Shown: positions 1 through 8,790, numbered from the stretch's first letter. The stretch is DNA of 64,000 nt from Chryseomicrobium excrementi (GCF_002798305.1 NZ_PCGR01000004.1:1-64000); one strand, 5' to 3'. Notes: generated by a model not told the origin, from the sequence alone. A program made the numbers and translations.

Positions 1-72
1 CATCCGCTCGACTTGCATGTATTAGGCACGCCGCCAGCGTTCGTCCTGAGCCAGGATCAAACTCTCCATAAA
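1..72 (-). rRNA. 16S ribosomal RNA, 5' end (partial)
   Basis: The minus strand reads the universal 16S start, with the conserved 27F-type priming site (AGAGTTTGATCCTGGCTCAG) followed by the CGAACGCTGGCGGC block. Only about the first 70 bases lie in the window; the gene runs off the left edge. The exact mature 5' end is estimated from the usual few bases before AGAGTTTGAT. Confidence 0.95.
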
Positions 73-242
73 AGAGAACTTAATATAAGCTCATTTTGTT
101 GCTGGCATCATTTATTCAAGTGTCAGACACTCAAATATCGATATCCAAAAAAATATCTTTCTCTACTAACGAGGGTTAGTATCGAAAGTTAATTTGACGT
201 CTTGCATGTTCAGTTTTCAATGTTCAAAGCTCACAAATAAAT
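73..242 (-). promoter_or_regulatory. 16S rRNA leader with boxA-like element
   Basis: This is the spacer between the last tRNA and 16S, read on the minus strand. It holds a boxA-like stretch at about 206-236 (TTGAACATTGAAAACTGAA, resembling the antitermination boxes of Bacillus rrn leaders). No good -10/-35 pair is visible here, so 16S is probably transcribed from the promoter before tRNA-Leu or from further upstream. The boxA assignment is by resemblance only. Confidence 0.5.
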
Positions 243-316
243 TGGAGCGGGTGAAGGGAATCGAACCCTCATCACCAGCTTGGAAGGCTGGGGTTTTACC
301 ACTAAACTACACCCGC
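243..316 (-). tRNA. tRNA-Gly (TCC)
   Basis: A cloverleaf is readable on the minus strand: acceptor GCGGGTG pairs with CACCCGC, the anticodon loop is CTTCCAA (anticodon TCC), the T arm is GGTTCGATTCC, and a CCA end is encoded. It is the last tRNA before 16S. Confidence 0.96.
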
Positions 317-340
317 GTAGTATGAAGATATAAAGTTATT

Positions 341-417
<77 letters not shown>

Positions 418-428
418 TTGTATTTGAA

Positions 429-514
<86 letters not shown>

Positions 515-549
515 GTAGACAATCATGATGCTTATGCGACATTTACTAT

Positions 550-577
550 TCTATAAAAGTACTAAGGTACTTGTCAA
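550..577 (-). promoter_or_regulatory. Internal sigma-A promoter before tRNA-Leu
   Basis: On the minus strand a consensus -35 TTGACA (572-577) is followed after 16 bases by TATAGA (550-555; a TAGAAT is also available with an 18-base spacer). It sits in the unusually long 70-base gap between tRNA-Lys and tRNA-Leu and should drive tRNA-Leu, Arg, Gly and the rRNA genes. Confidence 0.75.
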
Positions 578-584
578 GGGTAAA

Positions 585-660
585 TGGTGAGCCATGAAGG
601 ACTCGAACCTTCGACCCTCTGATTAAAAGTCAGATGCTCTACCAACTGAGCTAATGGCTC
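585..660 (-). tRNA. tRNA-Lys (TTT)
   Basis: On the minus strand the acceptor GAGCCAT is paired at the 3' side, the anticodon loop is CTTTTAA (anticodon TTT) and CCA is encoded. It is the last gene of the upstream five-tRNA block. Confidence 0.96.
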
Positions 661-669
661 TCTGTAAAA

Positions 670-744
670 TGGCTGGGGTACTAGGATTCGAACCTAGGCA
701 TGACGGAATCAAAATCCGTTGCCTTACCGCTTGGCTATACCCCA
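670..744 (-). tRNA. tRNA-Gln (TTG)
   Basis: On the minus strand the acceptor TGGGGTA pairs with TACCCCA. The anticodon loop is TTTTGAT (anticodon TTG) and CCA is encoded. Confidence 0.96.
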
Positions 745-753
745 GTAATAAAA

Positions 754-829
754 TGGCGGTCCCGACGGGAATCGAACCCGCGATCTCCTGCGTGACAGGC
801 AGGCATGTTAACCGCTACACCACGGGACC
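754..829 (-). tRNA. tRNA-Asp (GTC)
   Basis: On the minus strand the acceptor GGTCCCG pairs with CGGGACC. The anticodon loop is CTGTCAC (anticodon GTC) and CCA is encoded. Confidence 0.96.
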
Positions 830-856
830 ACATTATGTATAAAAGCAAGAAAAAAA

Positions 857-928
857 TGACCCCTACGGGATTCGAACCCGTGTTACCGCCGTGAAAGGGC
901 GGTGTCTTAACCGCTTGACCAAGGGGCC
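857..928 (-). tRNA. tRNA-Glu (TTC), CCA not encoded
   Basis: On the minus strand the acceptor GGCCCCT pairs with AGGGGTC (one G-U). The anticodon loop is CTTTCAC (anticodon TTC) and the discriminator is A. The next bases are TTT, so unlike its seven neighbours this tRNA does not encode CCA and needs CCA-adding enzyme for maturation. Confidence 0.95.
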
Positions 929-934
929 ATGTAA

Positions 935-1010
935 TGGCTCCGAAGGCAGGACTCGAACCTGCGACCTGCCGGTTAACAGCCGGATGCTCTACCAACTGAG
1001 CTACTTCGGA
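935..1010 (-). tRNA. tRNA-Asn (GTT)
   Basis: On the minus strand the acceptor TCCGAAG pairs with CTTCGGA-type bases at the 3' side. The anticodon loop is CTGTTAA (anticodon GTT) and CCA is encoded. It is the first gene of the cluster, about 30 bases after the predicted transcription start. Confidence 0.96.
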
Positions 1011-1049
1011 ACGTCTTTATTAGTGCTGCGTCATCAGCTGACTTTTATT

Positions 1050-1078
1050 ATTATAGATACAGCTTATAAAAAGGTCAA
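1050..1078 (-). promoter_or_regulatory. Sigma-A promoter of the tRNA cluster
   Basis: On the minus strand TTGACC (1073-1078), a 17-base spacer and a perfect TATAAT (1050-1055) lie just before tRNA-Asn and just after the sprT stop codon. This is the obvious start of the tRNA-rRNA transcript. Confidence 0.85.
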
Positions 1079-1096
1079 CAGTTTTTCGTTATATTT

Positions 1097-1561
1097 TTAT
1101 AGTTTTTTTATTCCGATGTATCCTAGTCTCCCTGAACACTTGCCACACCTGTATTTCTCGGTATTCATGCGAATTTTCCGACTATAATTTTGAGAGCATT
1201 TAAGGCATCTGTAGATGTGTAGTATGGACGCTTGTCTCTTATTTATACGTGGAAGCGCCTGACAAAATCTAGGCGCTCCCACACTGTTTAATAAAGTTTT
1301 AAAATCTGCATCACGATGCTGATATCCTTTTCCTTCTATATGAAGATGATAATGACACAGTTCATGCTTAATAATGCCTACAATTTCTTCCTCACCCATT
1401 TGTAAATAGAGCGGATTTATTTCAATGTCGTGAGTGCTGAGCAAATAGCGGCCTCCAGTTGTTCGCAAACGAGCATTAAATCGAGCCTCGTGTAAAAAAG
1501 GCTTATGAAAAAAAGTAAGCGAAAGATGTTCCGTCAATTGTTGCAGTTGCTGTTCGTTCAT
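1097..1561 (-). CDS. ydcK: SprT-like zinc metalloprotease-fold protein
   Basis: A 154-residue SprT family protein. HELCH at residues 66-70 is the HExxH zinc/catalytic motif, and the C-terminus carries a zinc ribbon with Cys pairs at 119/122 and 139/142. B. subtilis has its homologue YdcK in the same place, between tex and the tRNA cluster. The cellular role in Bacillus is unknown; the fold is shared with the eukaryotic SPRTN DNA-protein crosslink protease, so a DNA-linked role is only inference. The start follows GGAGAAGG, and the gene lies 18 bases after tex, probably co-transcribed with it. Confidence 0.9.
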   Translation of the reverse strand: MNEQQLQQLTEHLSLTFFHKPFLHEARFNARLRTTGGRYLLSTHDIEINPLYLQMGEEEIVGIIKHELCHYHLHIEGKGYQHRDADFKTLLNSVGAPRFCQALPRINKRQASILHIYRCLKCSQNYSRKIRMNTEKYRCGKCSGRLGYIGIKKL

Positions 1562-1579
1562 TTACCTTCTCCTTCTTCA

Positions 1580-3712
1580 TCAGACCACGGGTTGGATCAT
1601 TGTTAAAGAAACTCGTCCTTTTTCTACAGACACATCGTCAATCCATACCGTGACGATATCCCCTAACGCCACTACTTCTAGAGGGTGACGCACGAATCCT
1701 TTTTTAAGCTTTGAAATATGCACAAGTCCATCTTGCTTCACACCAATATCGACGAACGCCCCAAAATCTACTACGTTTCGTACAGTTCCTTGGAGTTCCA
1801 TTCCTTTTTGCAAGTCCTCCATTTTGAGGACATCCGTCTTAAGCAATGGCTGAGGGAACGCATCACGGGGGTCACGCATTGGACGCTTCAGAGCATCTAC
1901 GATATCTTTGAACGTTTCTTTCCCGATACCAATAGAAGGATCGTAAGTGACGTTCTGCAATGCCTCTTGTGCTTCTTTAGTGCCAATTTGTTTGAGTGTC
2001 AGTCCAGCTCGAGTGATGATTTCTTCAGCTGCAGTATAGCTCTCAGGGTGAATCGCTGTTTTATCGAGTGGGTTCTTCGCGTCTGGGACACGTAAGAATC
2101 CAATCGCTTGTTCATAAGTTTTCGCCCCAAGTCGAGGCACTTTTTTCAGCTGAGCTCGAGATGTAAACGTACCTTTCTCATCACGAAGTGCTACAACATT
2201 TTCTGCTACAGCTCGGGAAAGTCCTGCCACATATTGAAGGAGCGAAGCGGATGCTGTATTGACGTCCACTCCGACCTGGTTAACTGCGGTCTCCACAACA
2301 AAGTGAAGAGAATCAGAAAGCTTCTTCTGAGAAACGTCGTGTTGGTACTGACCTACTCCAACTGCTTTAGGTTCTATCTTCACGAGTTCTGAAAGCGGAT
2401 CTTGTAAACGTCGTGCAATGGAGACGGCGCTTCGTTGCTCTACCTGCAAATCAGGAAACTCTTGACGTGCAGTCTCGGATGCGGAATAAACAGAGGCGCC
2501 TGCTTCATTAACAATGACATAAGCCGCTTCACTAGCAGTCTTGTGCAGGCACGATGCAATGAATTGCTCCGTCTCACGAGACGCTGTCCCATTGCCAATC
2601 GCAATGAGAGAGATAGGATAAGTTGCTAAAAGGTGTGCTATCTTCTGCTCGGCTTCTTGCAATTTCCGTACAGGTGGATGAGGGTAGATGGCATCGATTT
2701 TCAGAACTTTTCCTGAAGCATCGATGACTGCAAGTTTGCATCCTGTACGGAATGCCGGATCCACTCCTAGAATCATTTTGCCCTTGATAGGCGGCTGTAA
2801 TAAGAGGCTCTTCAAGTTTTCCGCAAAGATATGAATAGCTTGTTCTTCTGCAACTTCCGTGAGTTCATTACGAATCTCTCGCTCAATTGCTGGATGAAGA
2901 AGACGTTTCCACGCATCTGCAATCACGGAAGCCATATAGGTATCTAGCGGATGACCAGCCTTAGGCGCCCAGGATTTAGCAATCAAACGACCTACTTGCT
3001 CGCTGTCTACATCAATAGAGACTCGCAGCACGTCTTCTTTCTCTCCTCGATTGATAGCAAGTGTTCGGTGAGGAACAATTTTAGCTACAGCTTCTTGATA
3101 GTCGTAGTACATTTCAAACACCGACTTTTCATCTTCCGCCTGCTTTTTGATTTTAGTTTCGATTCTGCCATGCTTTTTGTAATGTTCTCGAAGAGCAGAG
3201 CGCACTTCCGCATCATCTGAAATCAGTTCCGCCAAAATATCAGAGGCACCCGCTAAAGCGTCTTGTATGGAAAGTTCCACTGTCTCATAGTCTTTCGCCA
3301 AGGTTTCTGCTGTGGCATGTGGCCATTTTAAAATTTCCAGTGCTAGCGGCTCTAGGCCTTTCTCTTTGGCAATCGTCGCTCGCGTTCTTTTCTTCTGCTT
3401 GTAGGGACGGTAAATATCTTCGACTCGTTGCAGGACAGTCGCTTTTTCAATTTGAGAGCGCAGGTCATCCGTTAATTTTCCCTGCTCTTCGATTGAGCGA
3501 AGCACTTCTTGTTTTCGATCAGCTAGTTGATTCATATAGGCATAGCGATCTTCAATCGCTTTAATTTGAACTTCATCTAATGAGCCCGTCTGTTCTTTTC
3601 TATAGCGAGCGATGAAGGGTACAGTCTTCGCATCATCTAATAATGATATGACTTGTTGGACTTGCGAGCTTTTGATTTTTAACTCATTTGCAATTTGTTG
3701 ATAGATATTCAC
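1580..3712 (-). CDS. tex: Tex-family S1 RNA-binding protein
   Basis: A 710-residue Tex protein (B. subtilis YdcI). The order is an N-terminal Tex helical domain, a central YqgF/RNase H-like domain (around GVDPAFRTGCKLAV), helix-hairpin-helix repeats (around GVDVNTAS and GAKTYEQAIGFLR) and a C-terminal S1 domain (around GMELQGTVRNVVDFGAFVDIG). The family binds nucleic acid and has been linked to transcription. The start is GTG with AAAGGA about 9 bases upstream. It follows the sigma-B operon terminator, so it should have its own promoter in 3713-3767. Confidence 0.95.
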   Translation of the reverse strand: MNIYQQIANELKIKSSQVQQVISLLDDAKTVPFIARYRKEQTGSLDEVQIKAIEDRYAYMNQLADRKQEVLRSIEEQGKLTDDLRSQIEKATVLQRVEDIYRPYKQKKRTRATIAKEKGLEPLALEILKWPHATAETLAKDYETVELSIQDALAGASDILAELISDDAEVRSALREHYKKHGRIETKIKKQAEDEKSVFEMYYDYQEAVAKIVPHRTLAINRGEKEDVLRVSIDVDSEQVGRLIAKSWAPKAGHPLDTYMASVIADAWKRLLHPAIEREIRNELTEVAEEQAIHIFAENLKSLLLQPPIKGKMILGVDPAFRTGCKLAVIDASGKVLKIDAIYPHPPVRKLQEAEQKIAHLLATYPISLIAIGNGTASRETEQFIASCLHKTASEAAYVIVNEAGASVYSASETARQEFPDLQVEQRSAVSIARRLQDPLSELVKIEPKAVGVGQYQHDVSQKKLSDSLHFVVETAVNQVGVDVNTASASLLQYVAGLSRAVAENVVALRDEKGTFTSRAQLKKVPRLGAKTYEQAIGFLRVPDAKNPLDKTAIHPESYTAAEEIITRAGLTLKQIGTKEAQEALQNVTYDPSIGIGKETFKDIVDALKRPMRDPRDAFPQPLLKTDVLKMEDLQKGMELQGTVRNVVDFGAFVDIGVKQDGLVHISKLKKGFVRHPLEVVALGDIVTVWIDDVSVEKGRVSLTMIQPVV

Positions 3713-3767
3713 AGGATCACGTCCTTTTTTTGAGATACTCCACTAGAATAACACACTTAATTCCAAA

Positions 3768-3799
3768 CAAAAAAACCTCTTGCCAAAGGGCAAAAGGTT
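3768..3799 (-). terminator. Terminator of the sigma-B operon
   Basis: On the minus strand an AACCTTTTGCC / GGCAAGAGGTT stem with a short loop is followed by a run of T. It starts at the rsbX stop codon. Confidence 0.85.
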
Positions 3800-4406
3800 A
3801 GAATTCATTTAACTTAATTTGACCTGCAATGAAAGTGGCATCGTCTCCGAATTCCATTCCTTTCATCACACGCTCATAGAGATGTTCGGTTGAGCGTGCC
3901 AGACGAAGAAGCTCTTTTGGATTTCTCACTACGACCCCGTCTGAATGAAGAACAAATGTGTCTCCTGCATAGACTGGGTAGGTTTGTGTGCGAAGCTTTT
4001 GTTTTCTTCCTGACAAGTAGCCCATAACCGGTAAGGGATATATCATTTTGTCGAATTTCTTTTGGTACATATAAAATTTAACATTCCCTACACAACTATA
4101 GGAAATCGTTCGTTTCTTGTAATCGATTTTAACTAACGCTACTGCCGCACCGCGTTTATACACCATCTCATCGTTACAACGTTCAAGCAGTTGATCGATT
4201 GATTCATCTGCATATTTTGCAAGAATTCGTGGAATTACATCCGCCGACTCCTTAGCTCCAGGGCCGTTACCAAGCCCATCTGCAATTGCACAAAGAAAAA
4301 AATCTGGATGCTCCGCTATATAATAAGTGTCTCCCGAGAGGCGATTCCCATCTTTCGCTTCATTATATACGCGAACATGAACCCAGGGTGACTCAACTAC
4401 TGTCAC
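3798..4406 (-). CDS. rsbX: RsbX, phosphoserine phosphatase of the stressosome
   Basis: A 202-residue PP2C/SpoIIE-type phosphatase. Metal-binding motifs are visible at AIADGLGNG, VLHSDGVV and GDDATF. In B. subtilis RsbX removes phosphate from RsbS and RsbR, resetting the stressosome after stress. Its start overlaps the sigB stop by 4 bases, and the terminator follows directly, so it is the last gene of the operon, as in B. subtilis. Confidence 0.93.
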   Translation of the reverse strand: MTVVESPWVHVRVYNEAKDGNRLSGDTYYIAEHPDFFLCAIADGLGNGPGAKESADVIPRILAKYADESIDQLLERCNDEMVYKRGAAVALVKIDYKKRTISYSCVGNVKFYMYQKKFDKMIYPLPVMGYLSGRKQKLRTQTYPVYAGDTFVLHSDGVVVRNPKELLRLARSTEHLYERVMKGMEFGDDATFIAGQIKLNEF

Positions 4407-5188
4407 TCGTCCATTCCACCTGCTGATAGAATGGCATCTTGCAGCTTTTTAATAGCTTTGCGCTGGATACGGGAAACGTGCATTTGCGAAATACCCAGGC
4501 GCTCACCAGCATCTTTCTGGCTAAGCTGCTCAATGTATGTAAGTTGAATCACTTCTTTTTCACGATCAGATAAATATTTTAGTGCATTGGCCACCAGCAT
4601 CCGTTGATCCGTCTTTTCAAATTCGCCATCTTCTTGACCGATGACATCGAATAAGGTGATGGTGCTCCCTTCAGAATCTGCTTCCAAGGAATGATCCATA
4701 GATAGCGCTTGATAGCTCTTCCCCATTTCCATCGCTTCTAACACATCTTCTACATCCACTTCCAGGTAAGCGGCGATTTCGGCTACCTGTGGGGATCGTT
4801 GAAGCTGTATGGTTAATTCTTCAGCAGCCGTTCGGATACGTGGCCCTAATTCTTTAATACGACGCGGAACATGAACAGCCCATGTTTTATCACGTAAAAA
4901 ACGCTTAATCTCACCAATAATGGTAGGCACAGCAAAAGCCTCAAAGCTGCGACCGAAACTGTCATCATACCGTTTCATAGCACCTAAGAGTCCAAGCATG
5001 CCTACCTGTGCGATATCTTCATGATGCGACTTCCCATTGGAATATTTTCGGGCGATAGATTCGACGAGTCGTTGATAGTGTAAAACTAAATTAGTTTGTG
5101 CTTCTTCAGAATTGGTTGTTTGATAGTCATGCAACCACTCTAGCACTTGTTCTTTAGACGCTTGGTTAAGAGGAGACGTTTTCGACAT
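4403..5188 (-). CDS. sigB: RNA polymerase sigma factor SigB
   Basis: A 261-residue sigma-70 family general-stress factor. Region 2 is clear (EDIAQVGMLGLLGAMKRYD and FAVPTIIGEIKRFLRD), region 3 follows, and region 4 with its helix-turn-helix is at the end (LSQKDAGERLGISQMHVSRIQRKA). It directs transcription from GTTTAA/GGGTAT promoters and is held by the anti-sigma factor RsbW. It overlaps rsbW by 23 bases and rsbX by 4, suggesting translational coupling. Several such promoters are visible elsewhere in the window. Confidence 0.97.
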   Translation of the reverse strand: MSKTSPLNQASKEQVLEWLHDYQTTNSEEAQTNLVLHYQRLVESIARKYSNGKSHHEDIAQVGMLGLLGAMKRYDDSFGRSFEAFAVPTIIGEIKRFLRDKTWAVHVPRRIKELGPRIRTAAEELTIQLQRSPQVAEIAAYLEVDVEDVLEAMEMGKSYQALSMDHSLEADSEGSTITLFDVIGQEDGEFEKTDQRMLVANALKYLSDREKEVIQLTYIEQLSQKDAGERLGISQMHVSRIQRKAIKKLQDAILSAGGMDE

Positions 5189-5642
5189 TTCCGTTCACCT
5201 GCTCTGATCCGACGTTTTTCGTCATAAAGATCGTAACACCTTCTTGATGATGAACTTTCACTTCATCCATGAGCGTTTCAATCAGGTAGAGTCCAAGACC
5301 TCCTTCACGCATAAAAGATACTTCCTCCGTGTCTGAGTACGGTCCTAATTTTGCGCGAGTTTCTTGGAAGTCAAAACTTTTGCCATGATCTGCTACCATG
5401 ATTTCCATTTTTTCATCATAAAGTGCACAACCAATCACAACTTCGCCTTCTTCGTCTTCTGCATAAGCATGTTGAACTGCATTAGTAATAGCTTCTGAAG
5501 CTGCAATTTTCACGTCTTCAATATCGTCATAGGAGAACCCTAGGCGATTGGCAAGACCTGAAATCGTTAGACGAGCCACACTGACGAATTGAGTTTTAGC
5601 AGGAACGCGTATTTCTACGTAATCAAATGGCTTCATCTTCAC
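5166..5642 (-). CDS. rsbW: RsbW, anti-sigma-B factor and serine kinase
   Basis: A 158-residue GHKL-ATPase fold protein. The N-box is at EAITNAVQHAY, the ATP-lid Asp at VADHGKSFD and the G-box at REGGLGLYLIETLMDEV. It binds SigB and phosphorylates RsbV on serine; dephosphorylated RsbV frees SigB. The listed start is a GTG overlapping the rsbV stop; an ATG two codons in is equally possible with the same GAGAGG site. Confidence 0.95.
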   Translation of the reverse strand: MKMKPFDYVEIRVPAKTQFVSVARLTISGLANRLGFSYDDIEDVKIAASEAITNAVQHAYAEDEEGEVVIGCALYDEKMEIMVADHGKSFDFQETRAKLGPYSDTEEVSFMREGGLGLYLIETLMDEVKVHHQEGVTIFMTKNVGSEQVNGNVENVSS

Positions 5643-5968
5643 TTCACCTCTCCTGTTGATGATTCTATGTCCATGATCTCTCCAAGACCTGTGATGTCAA
5701 ATAGGCGTTTTAAGCGTGAAGAGAGTCCCGTTAATTTCAACTTAGCATTTTCAGATTTTACATTTTTAAAGAATCCTACAAAGACACCCAGTCCTGTAGA
5801 GTCCATATACGATACTTCAGATAGATCCAGCACAATTTCTTTAGAATCTCCCAAAGTGATTTCTGCTAATTTTTCGCGTAGCATTGGCGCTGTGAACGCG
5901 TCAATCTCGCCTTCGATGAATCCTACTACTTTATTCTCTTCACGTTGTAAGTCTACTGAAATGTTCAT
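5639..5968 (-). CDS. rsbV: RsbV, anti-anti-sigma factor
   Basis: A 109-residue STAS-domain protein. The phosphorylatable serine lies in the conserved SYMDSTGLGVFVG loop. When dephosphorylated by RsbU it binds RsbW and releases SigB. It is the first gene after the internal sigma-B promoter at 6009-6035, with AAGGGG before the ATG. Confidence 0.95.
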   Translation of the reverse strand: MNISVDLQREENKVVGFIEGEIDAFTAPMLREKLAEITLGDSKEIVLDLSEVSYMDSTGLGVFVGFFKNVKSENAKLKLTGLSSRLKRLFDITGLGEIMDIESSTGEVK

Positions 5969-6008
5969 GTCATTTTTCCCCTTGTCTACTATATATGTTT
6001 AACGGTCT

Positions 6009-6035
6009 ATACCCTTACGTTTCGGTAGTGTAAAC
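6009..6035 (-). promoter_or_regulatory. Sigma-B promoter before rsbV
   Basis: On the minus strand GTTTAC (6030-6035), a 15-base spacer and a perfect GGGTAT (6009-6014) match the sigma-B consensus. B. subtilis has its autoregulatory P-B promoter at exactly this point, giving positive feedback on rsbV-rsbW-sigB-rsbX. The -35 overlaps the end of rsbU. Confidence 0.85.
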
Positions 6036-6037
6036 AT

Positions 6038-7039
6038 TTATACAGCTCTTTTTACAATCACAAGTGTGAAATCATCACGAAGTTCAAAATCCTGTAACAA
6101 AATCAATTCCTTATAGACGTACTCCACCATTTCTTGAGCGGACTCCGTTTTCACGTCTTCAATAATCTTCATCACTTTTTCCATTTCTATAAACCCGTCT
6201 TGAGAACGGCATTCCGTCACACCATCCGTCATCAAAACCACAAAGTCGCCTATTTCAAGACGCACAGTTTGAGATTGATACGTGGTTTGCGGGAGGACTC
6301 CAAGAAGTAAGCCTTTTATAAACAATTCATGGAAAGTTCCTTCTTGCAAGGAATAATGGAGAGCTGGCTCATGGCCTGCGGATGCATAAGTGAAGGTGTG
6401 TGTTGTGGCGTCGTAGCTTCCATAAATCATCGAGACGAACATGGAGTCCGTTACACTGCGTTCTACAATACGATTGATGACGTCTAACACGATAGCCGGA
6501 TCCACATGGGCACCGTCCACACTGTCCATTCCATTTTTGATCATGGACATGCAAAGAGCAGCGGGAATCCCTTTACCGATGACATCCGCCACTCCAATAC
6601 CAACAGATTGAGAATCCGAAAGGAAATGAACATAGTCCCCGTTCATTTCTTTTGCAGGAACCGACAACATACCGATGTCTAGTCCCTGCACTTGTGGAAC
6701 CGTTGTTTTTAGCAACGTTCGTTGAACATTGGCAGCTAAGTCCATTTCAATACGAAAGTTCTCTTGCTTTTGAATCAAGTTTTGATGTTCATGAAGCGCA
6801 AGACCGTAGCGAACCATTACTTCAATCAATAAATCAAAGGAATGCTCTATCTTTTCCGGGATATCCGATACAACCTCTTCAAGAGCGGCTCTATGTATTC
6901 CGATCATCTCTTCCGGAGAGATATTCTTCTGGATCAACTGTTTACTGAAGGTCTGTCCCTCGTAGAGGTTGAGCTCATTTTGCTGTTCTAAATAGTTTCG
7001 CAAAATCGCTTTATATTGCCTTTCTACTTCTTGAGGCAT
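6038..7039 (-). CDS. rsbU: RsbU, phosphoserine phosphatase acting on RsbV
   Basis: A 333-residue protein: an N-terminal RsbU_N helical domain (about residues 1-85) that binds RsbT, a linker with the ENFRIEMDLAANVQRTLL helix, and a C-terminal PP2C/SpoIIE domain with NGDYVHFL, GVADVIGKG, VLMTDGVTE and DDFTLVIV metal-site motifs. RsbT freed from the stressosome activates it; it then dephosphorylates RsbV. The start follows AGGAGTGAAATCGA. Confidence 0.95.
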   Translation of the reverse strand: MPQEVERQYKAILRNYLEQQNELNLYEGQTFSKQLIQKNISPEEMIGIHRAALEEVVSDIPEKIEHSFDLLIEVMVRYGLALHEHQNLIQKQENFRIEMDLAANVQRTLLKTTVPQVQGLDIGMLSVPAKEMNGDYVHFLSDSQSVGIGVADVIGKGIPAALCMSMIKNGMDSVDGAHVDPAIVLDVINRIVERSVTDSMFVSMIYGSYDATTHTFTYASAGHEPALHYSLQEGTFHELFIKGLLLGVLPQTTYQSQTVRLEIGDFVVLMTDGVTECRSQDGFIEMEKVMKIIEDVKTESAQEMVEYVYKELILLQDFELRDDFTLVIVKRAV

Positions 7040-7052
7040 TCGATTTCACTCC

Positions 7053-7454
7053 TTACCGCAGCCATTTAGTGGCTGTAATCGTCGTACCTACTCCTACCTC
7101 AGTATCCACCTTAAAGTCATCCATTAGCCTCTTGACCCCTGGCATTCCGGCACCTAATCCCCCGGAAGTCGTATATCCGTCCTCCATCACTTTTCTCAAG
7201 TCAGGAATTCCCGGCCCTTGGTCAGCTGCAATGATGACAATTCCTTTCATTGCCCCATCTGCTATTCGTTCAATTGTAATTTTGCCTTTTCCGGCATATA
7301 AGTATATATTACGGGCAAGTTCACTTATCGCAGTCGTGATCCTAGCCTGGTCCACTGTTCCGAAACCTACTTCCTTTGCCTCGTTACGTCCAAGCTGTCT
7401 CGCTGCTACGATATCCCATTCCGTAATGATATCTACAGAAGACTCTATGCTCAT
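7053..7454 (-). CDS. rsbT: RsbT, stressosome switch kinase
   Basis: A 133-residue GHKL serine/threonine kinase. The N-box is at AISELARNIYLYA, the lid at AADQGPGIPD and the G-box at TSGGLGAGMPGVKRLMDDF. In unstressed cells it sits in the RsbR-RsbS complex; under stress it phosphorylates them, leaves and activates RsbU. It lies 6 bases after rsbS. Confidence 0.95.
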   Translation of the reverse strand: MSIESSVDIITEWDIVAARQLGRNEAKEVGFGTVDQARITTAISELARNIYLYAGKGKITIERIADGAMKGIVIIAADQGPGIPDLRKVMEDGYTTSGGLGAGMPGVKRLMDDFKVDTEVGVGTTITATKWLR

Positions 7455-7460
7455 AATGGA

Positions 7461-7823
7461 TTAGTCCTCCAATTCTCGTTCAAGTTTTTCCAATCCATTT
7501 TCTAAATCGAGCGCTGTAGAAACATCTTCTAAACGAATACCAAGTTCGATTAGTGTGATGGCAACGGCGGGTTGGATACCCGTTATAACTACTTTTGCGC
7601 CCATTAAACCAGACATGCTGATGACGTCTCCCAATACTTTAGCAATGAACGAGTCGATAAAGTCAATCGATGTTAAATCAATGACAACACCACGTGCCGC
7701 TGTTGAGTGTAATTTATTTAAAAGATCTTCTTGAAATGATAATGCCATTTGATCATCAAGTTCCCATTGAATAGAAACAATCAAAGTATCGCGTAATTTT
7801 AATATCGGGATTCGAGTTCTCAT
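7461..7823 (-). CDS. rsbS: RsbS, stressosome core STAS protein
   Basis: A 120-residue single STAS-domain protein. The RsbT-target serine is in the conserved [15 protein letters not shown] segment. With RsbR it forms the stressosome core. It overlaps rsbR by 4 bases. Confidence 0.95.
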   Translation of the reverse strand: MRTRIPILKLRDTLIVSIQWELDDQMALSFQEDLLNKLHSTAARGVVIDLTSIDFIDSFIAKVLGDVISMSGLMGAKVVITGIQPAVAITLIELGIRLEDVSTALDLENGLEKLERELED

Positions 7824-8650
7824 TGTTCTTCCACCTCAACAATTTGTCGATTTGTAATTGCCAGCGCTTGTTCCATTCCCCGTTGAAGCGTGCTCGTCGT
7901 TGTAAAGTCATTCAAATTGATTCCAAGAGCAACAATAGTCTGCGCAATTTCAGGGCGAATGCCTACAAGCATACATTTTGCTCCTACTAATCTGACAGCA
8001 TCCGCCGCTTGAATGATGTGGTGAGCTACCATAGTATCCACTACAGGAACCCCTGTAATATCAAGAAGCACTACTTCCGAGCGATGCTTCACAACACCTT
8101 GTAGCAGATTTTCCATAATCAATTTAGCCCGCTCCGTATCTATCGTGCCGACTAGCGGCATTACTGAAATCTTATCGAACACTGGGATTAAAGAAGCCGA
8201 TAGTTCTTGAAGGGCCATTTTTTGAAGCTGCACTGTACGCTCCCAAGTCTTAGAGTAAGCTTCAACAATGCTGTGATTTAATGGTGTTAGCCAGTTATTG
8301 ATTAAACGAATGTAATTGCCTGAATTGTTATCATTTAAGAAGCCCGTTTGTCCCATATGGTGGTAAATCGCTTCTGTAAAATTAGTGAGTGCTTTCATAA
8401 CGAAAGAAATAGACCAGCCATGACGAGCCATTTTCACCGAGAACTCTTCTACTTTACGAGCAAACTCTTGATTATTTTCCGTCAAGCTAAAGATCATTAA
8501 TTCCCCTAACTCATGTGCCGTAGAATCAATCATGTCATCGGACATAATTTGAAAGAACTTCCCCTCCTCTTCCTCTTCCATAAATTGCTTCCAGGACTCG
8601 AGGATGGGATTTAAATTCTCCCGTATGTAACTTGCTAAGGTAACGTTCAT
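7820..8650 (-). CDS. rsbR: RsbR, stressosome sensor/co-antagonist
   Basis: A 276-residue protein with an N-terminal globin-like sensor domain (about 1-150) and a C-terminal STAS domain. Both RsbT-target threonine segments are kept ([10 protein letters not shown] and [14 protein letters not shown]). The ATG at 8648-8650 is chosen because it gives the family length (B. subtilis RsbRA has 274 residues) and has an AAAGGAG site, somewhat far at 12 bases; the frame stays open 25 codons further but has no site there. Only one rsbR paralogue is in the window. Confidence 0.92.
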   Translation of the reverse strand: MNVTLASYIRENLNPILESWKQFMEEEEEGKFFQIMSDDMIDSTAHELGELMIFSLTENNQEFARKVEEFSVKMARHGWSISFVMKALTNFTEAIYHHMGQTGFLNDNNSGNYIRLINNWLTPLNHSIVEAYSKTWERTVQLQKMALQELSASLIPVFDKISVMPLVGTIDTERAKLIMENLLQGVVKHRSEVVLLDITGVPVVDTMVAHHIIQAADAVRLVGAKCMLVGIRPEIAQTIVALGINLNDFTTTSTLQRGMEQALAITNRQIVEVEEQ

Positions 8651-8746
8651 CTTGCGGAGACACTCCTTTAGTTTATCTGTAATAGTTTTATTGTATATGA
8701 ATTGAATCATTTTGGCATCTTCCATTAGTTTCGCACACTAGATAGA

Positions 8747-8772
8747 AAAAAGCACAGTAAAGATACTGTGCT
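8747..8772 (-). terminator. Terminator of the ndoAI-ndoA transcript
   Basis: On the minus strand an AGCACAGTA / TACTGTGCT perfect stem with a TCTT loop and a TTTTTT tail. It separates the toxin-antitoxin pair from the sigma-B operon. Confidence 0.9.
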
Positions 8773-8790
8773 CCAATCCTATGTATGTAA

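Noticed and set aside
654-1187. Short plus- and minus-strand frames through the tRNA cluster
   Set aside because: They are made of antisense or sense tRNA sequence, overlap mature tRNAs and have no ribosome sites.
8651-8725. 25-codon extension of rsbR
   Set aside because: It has no ribosome site, and the shorter form matches the known RsbR length.
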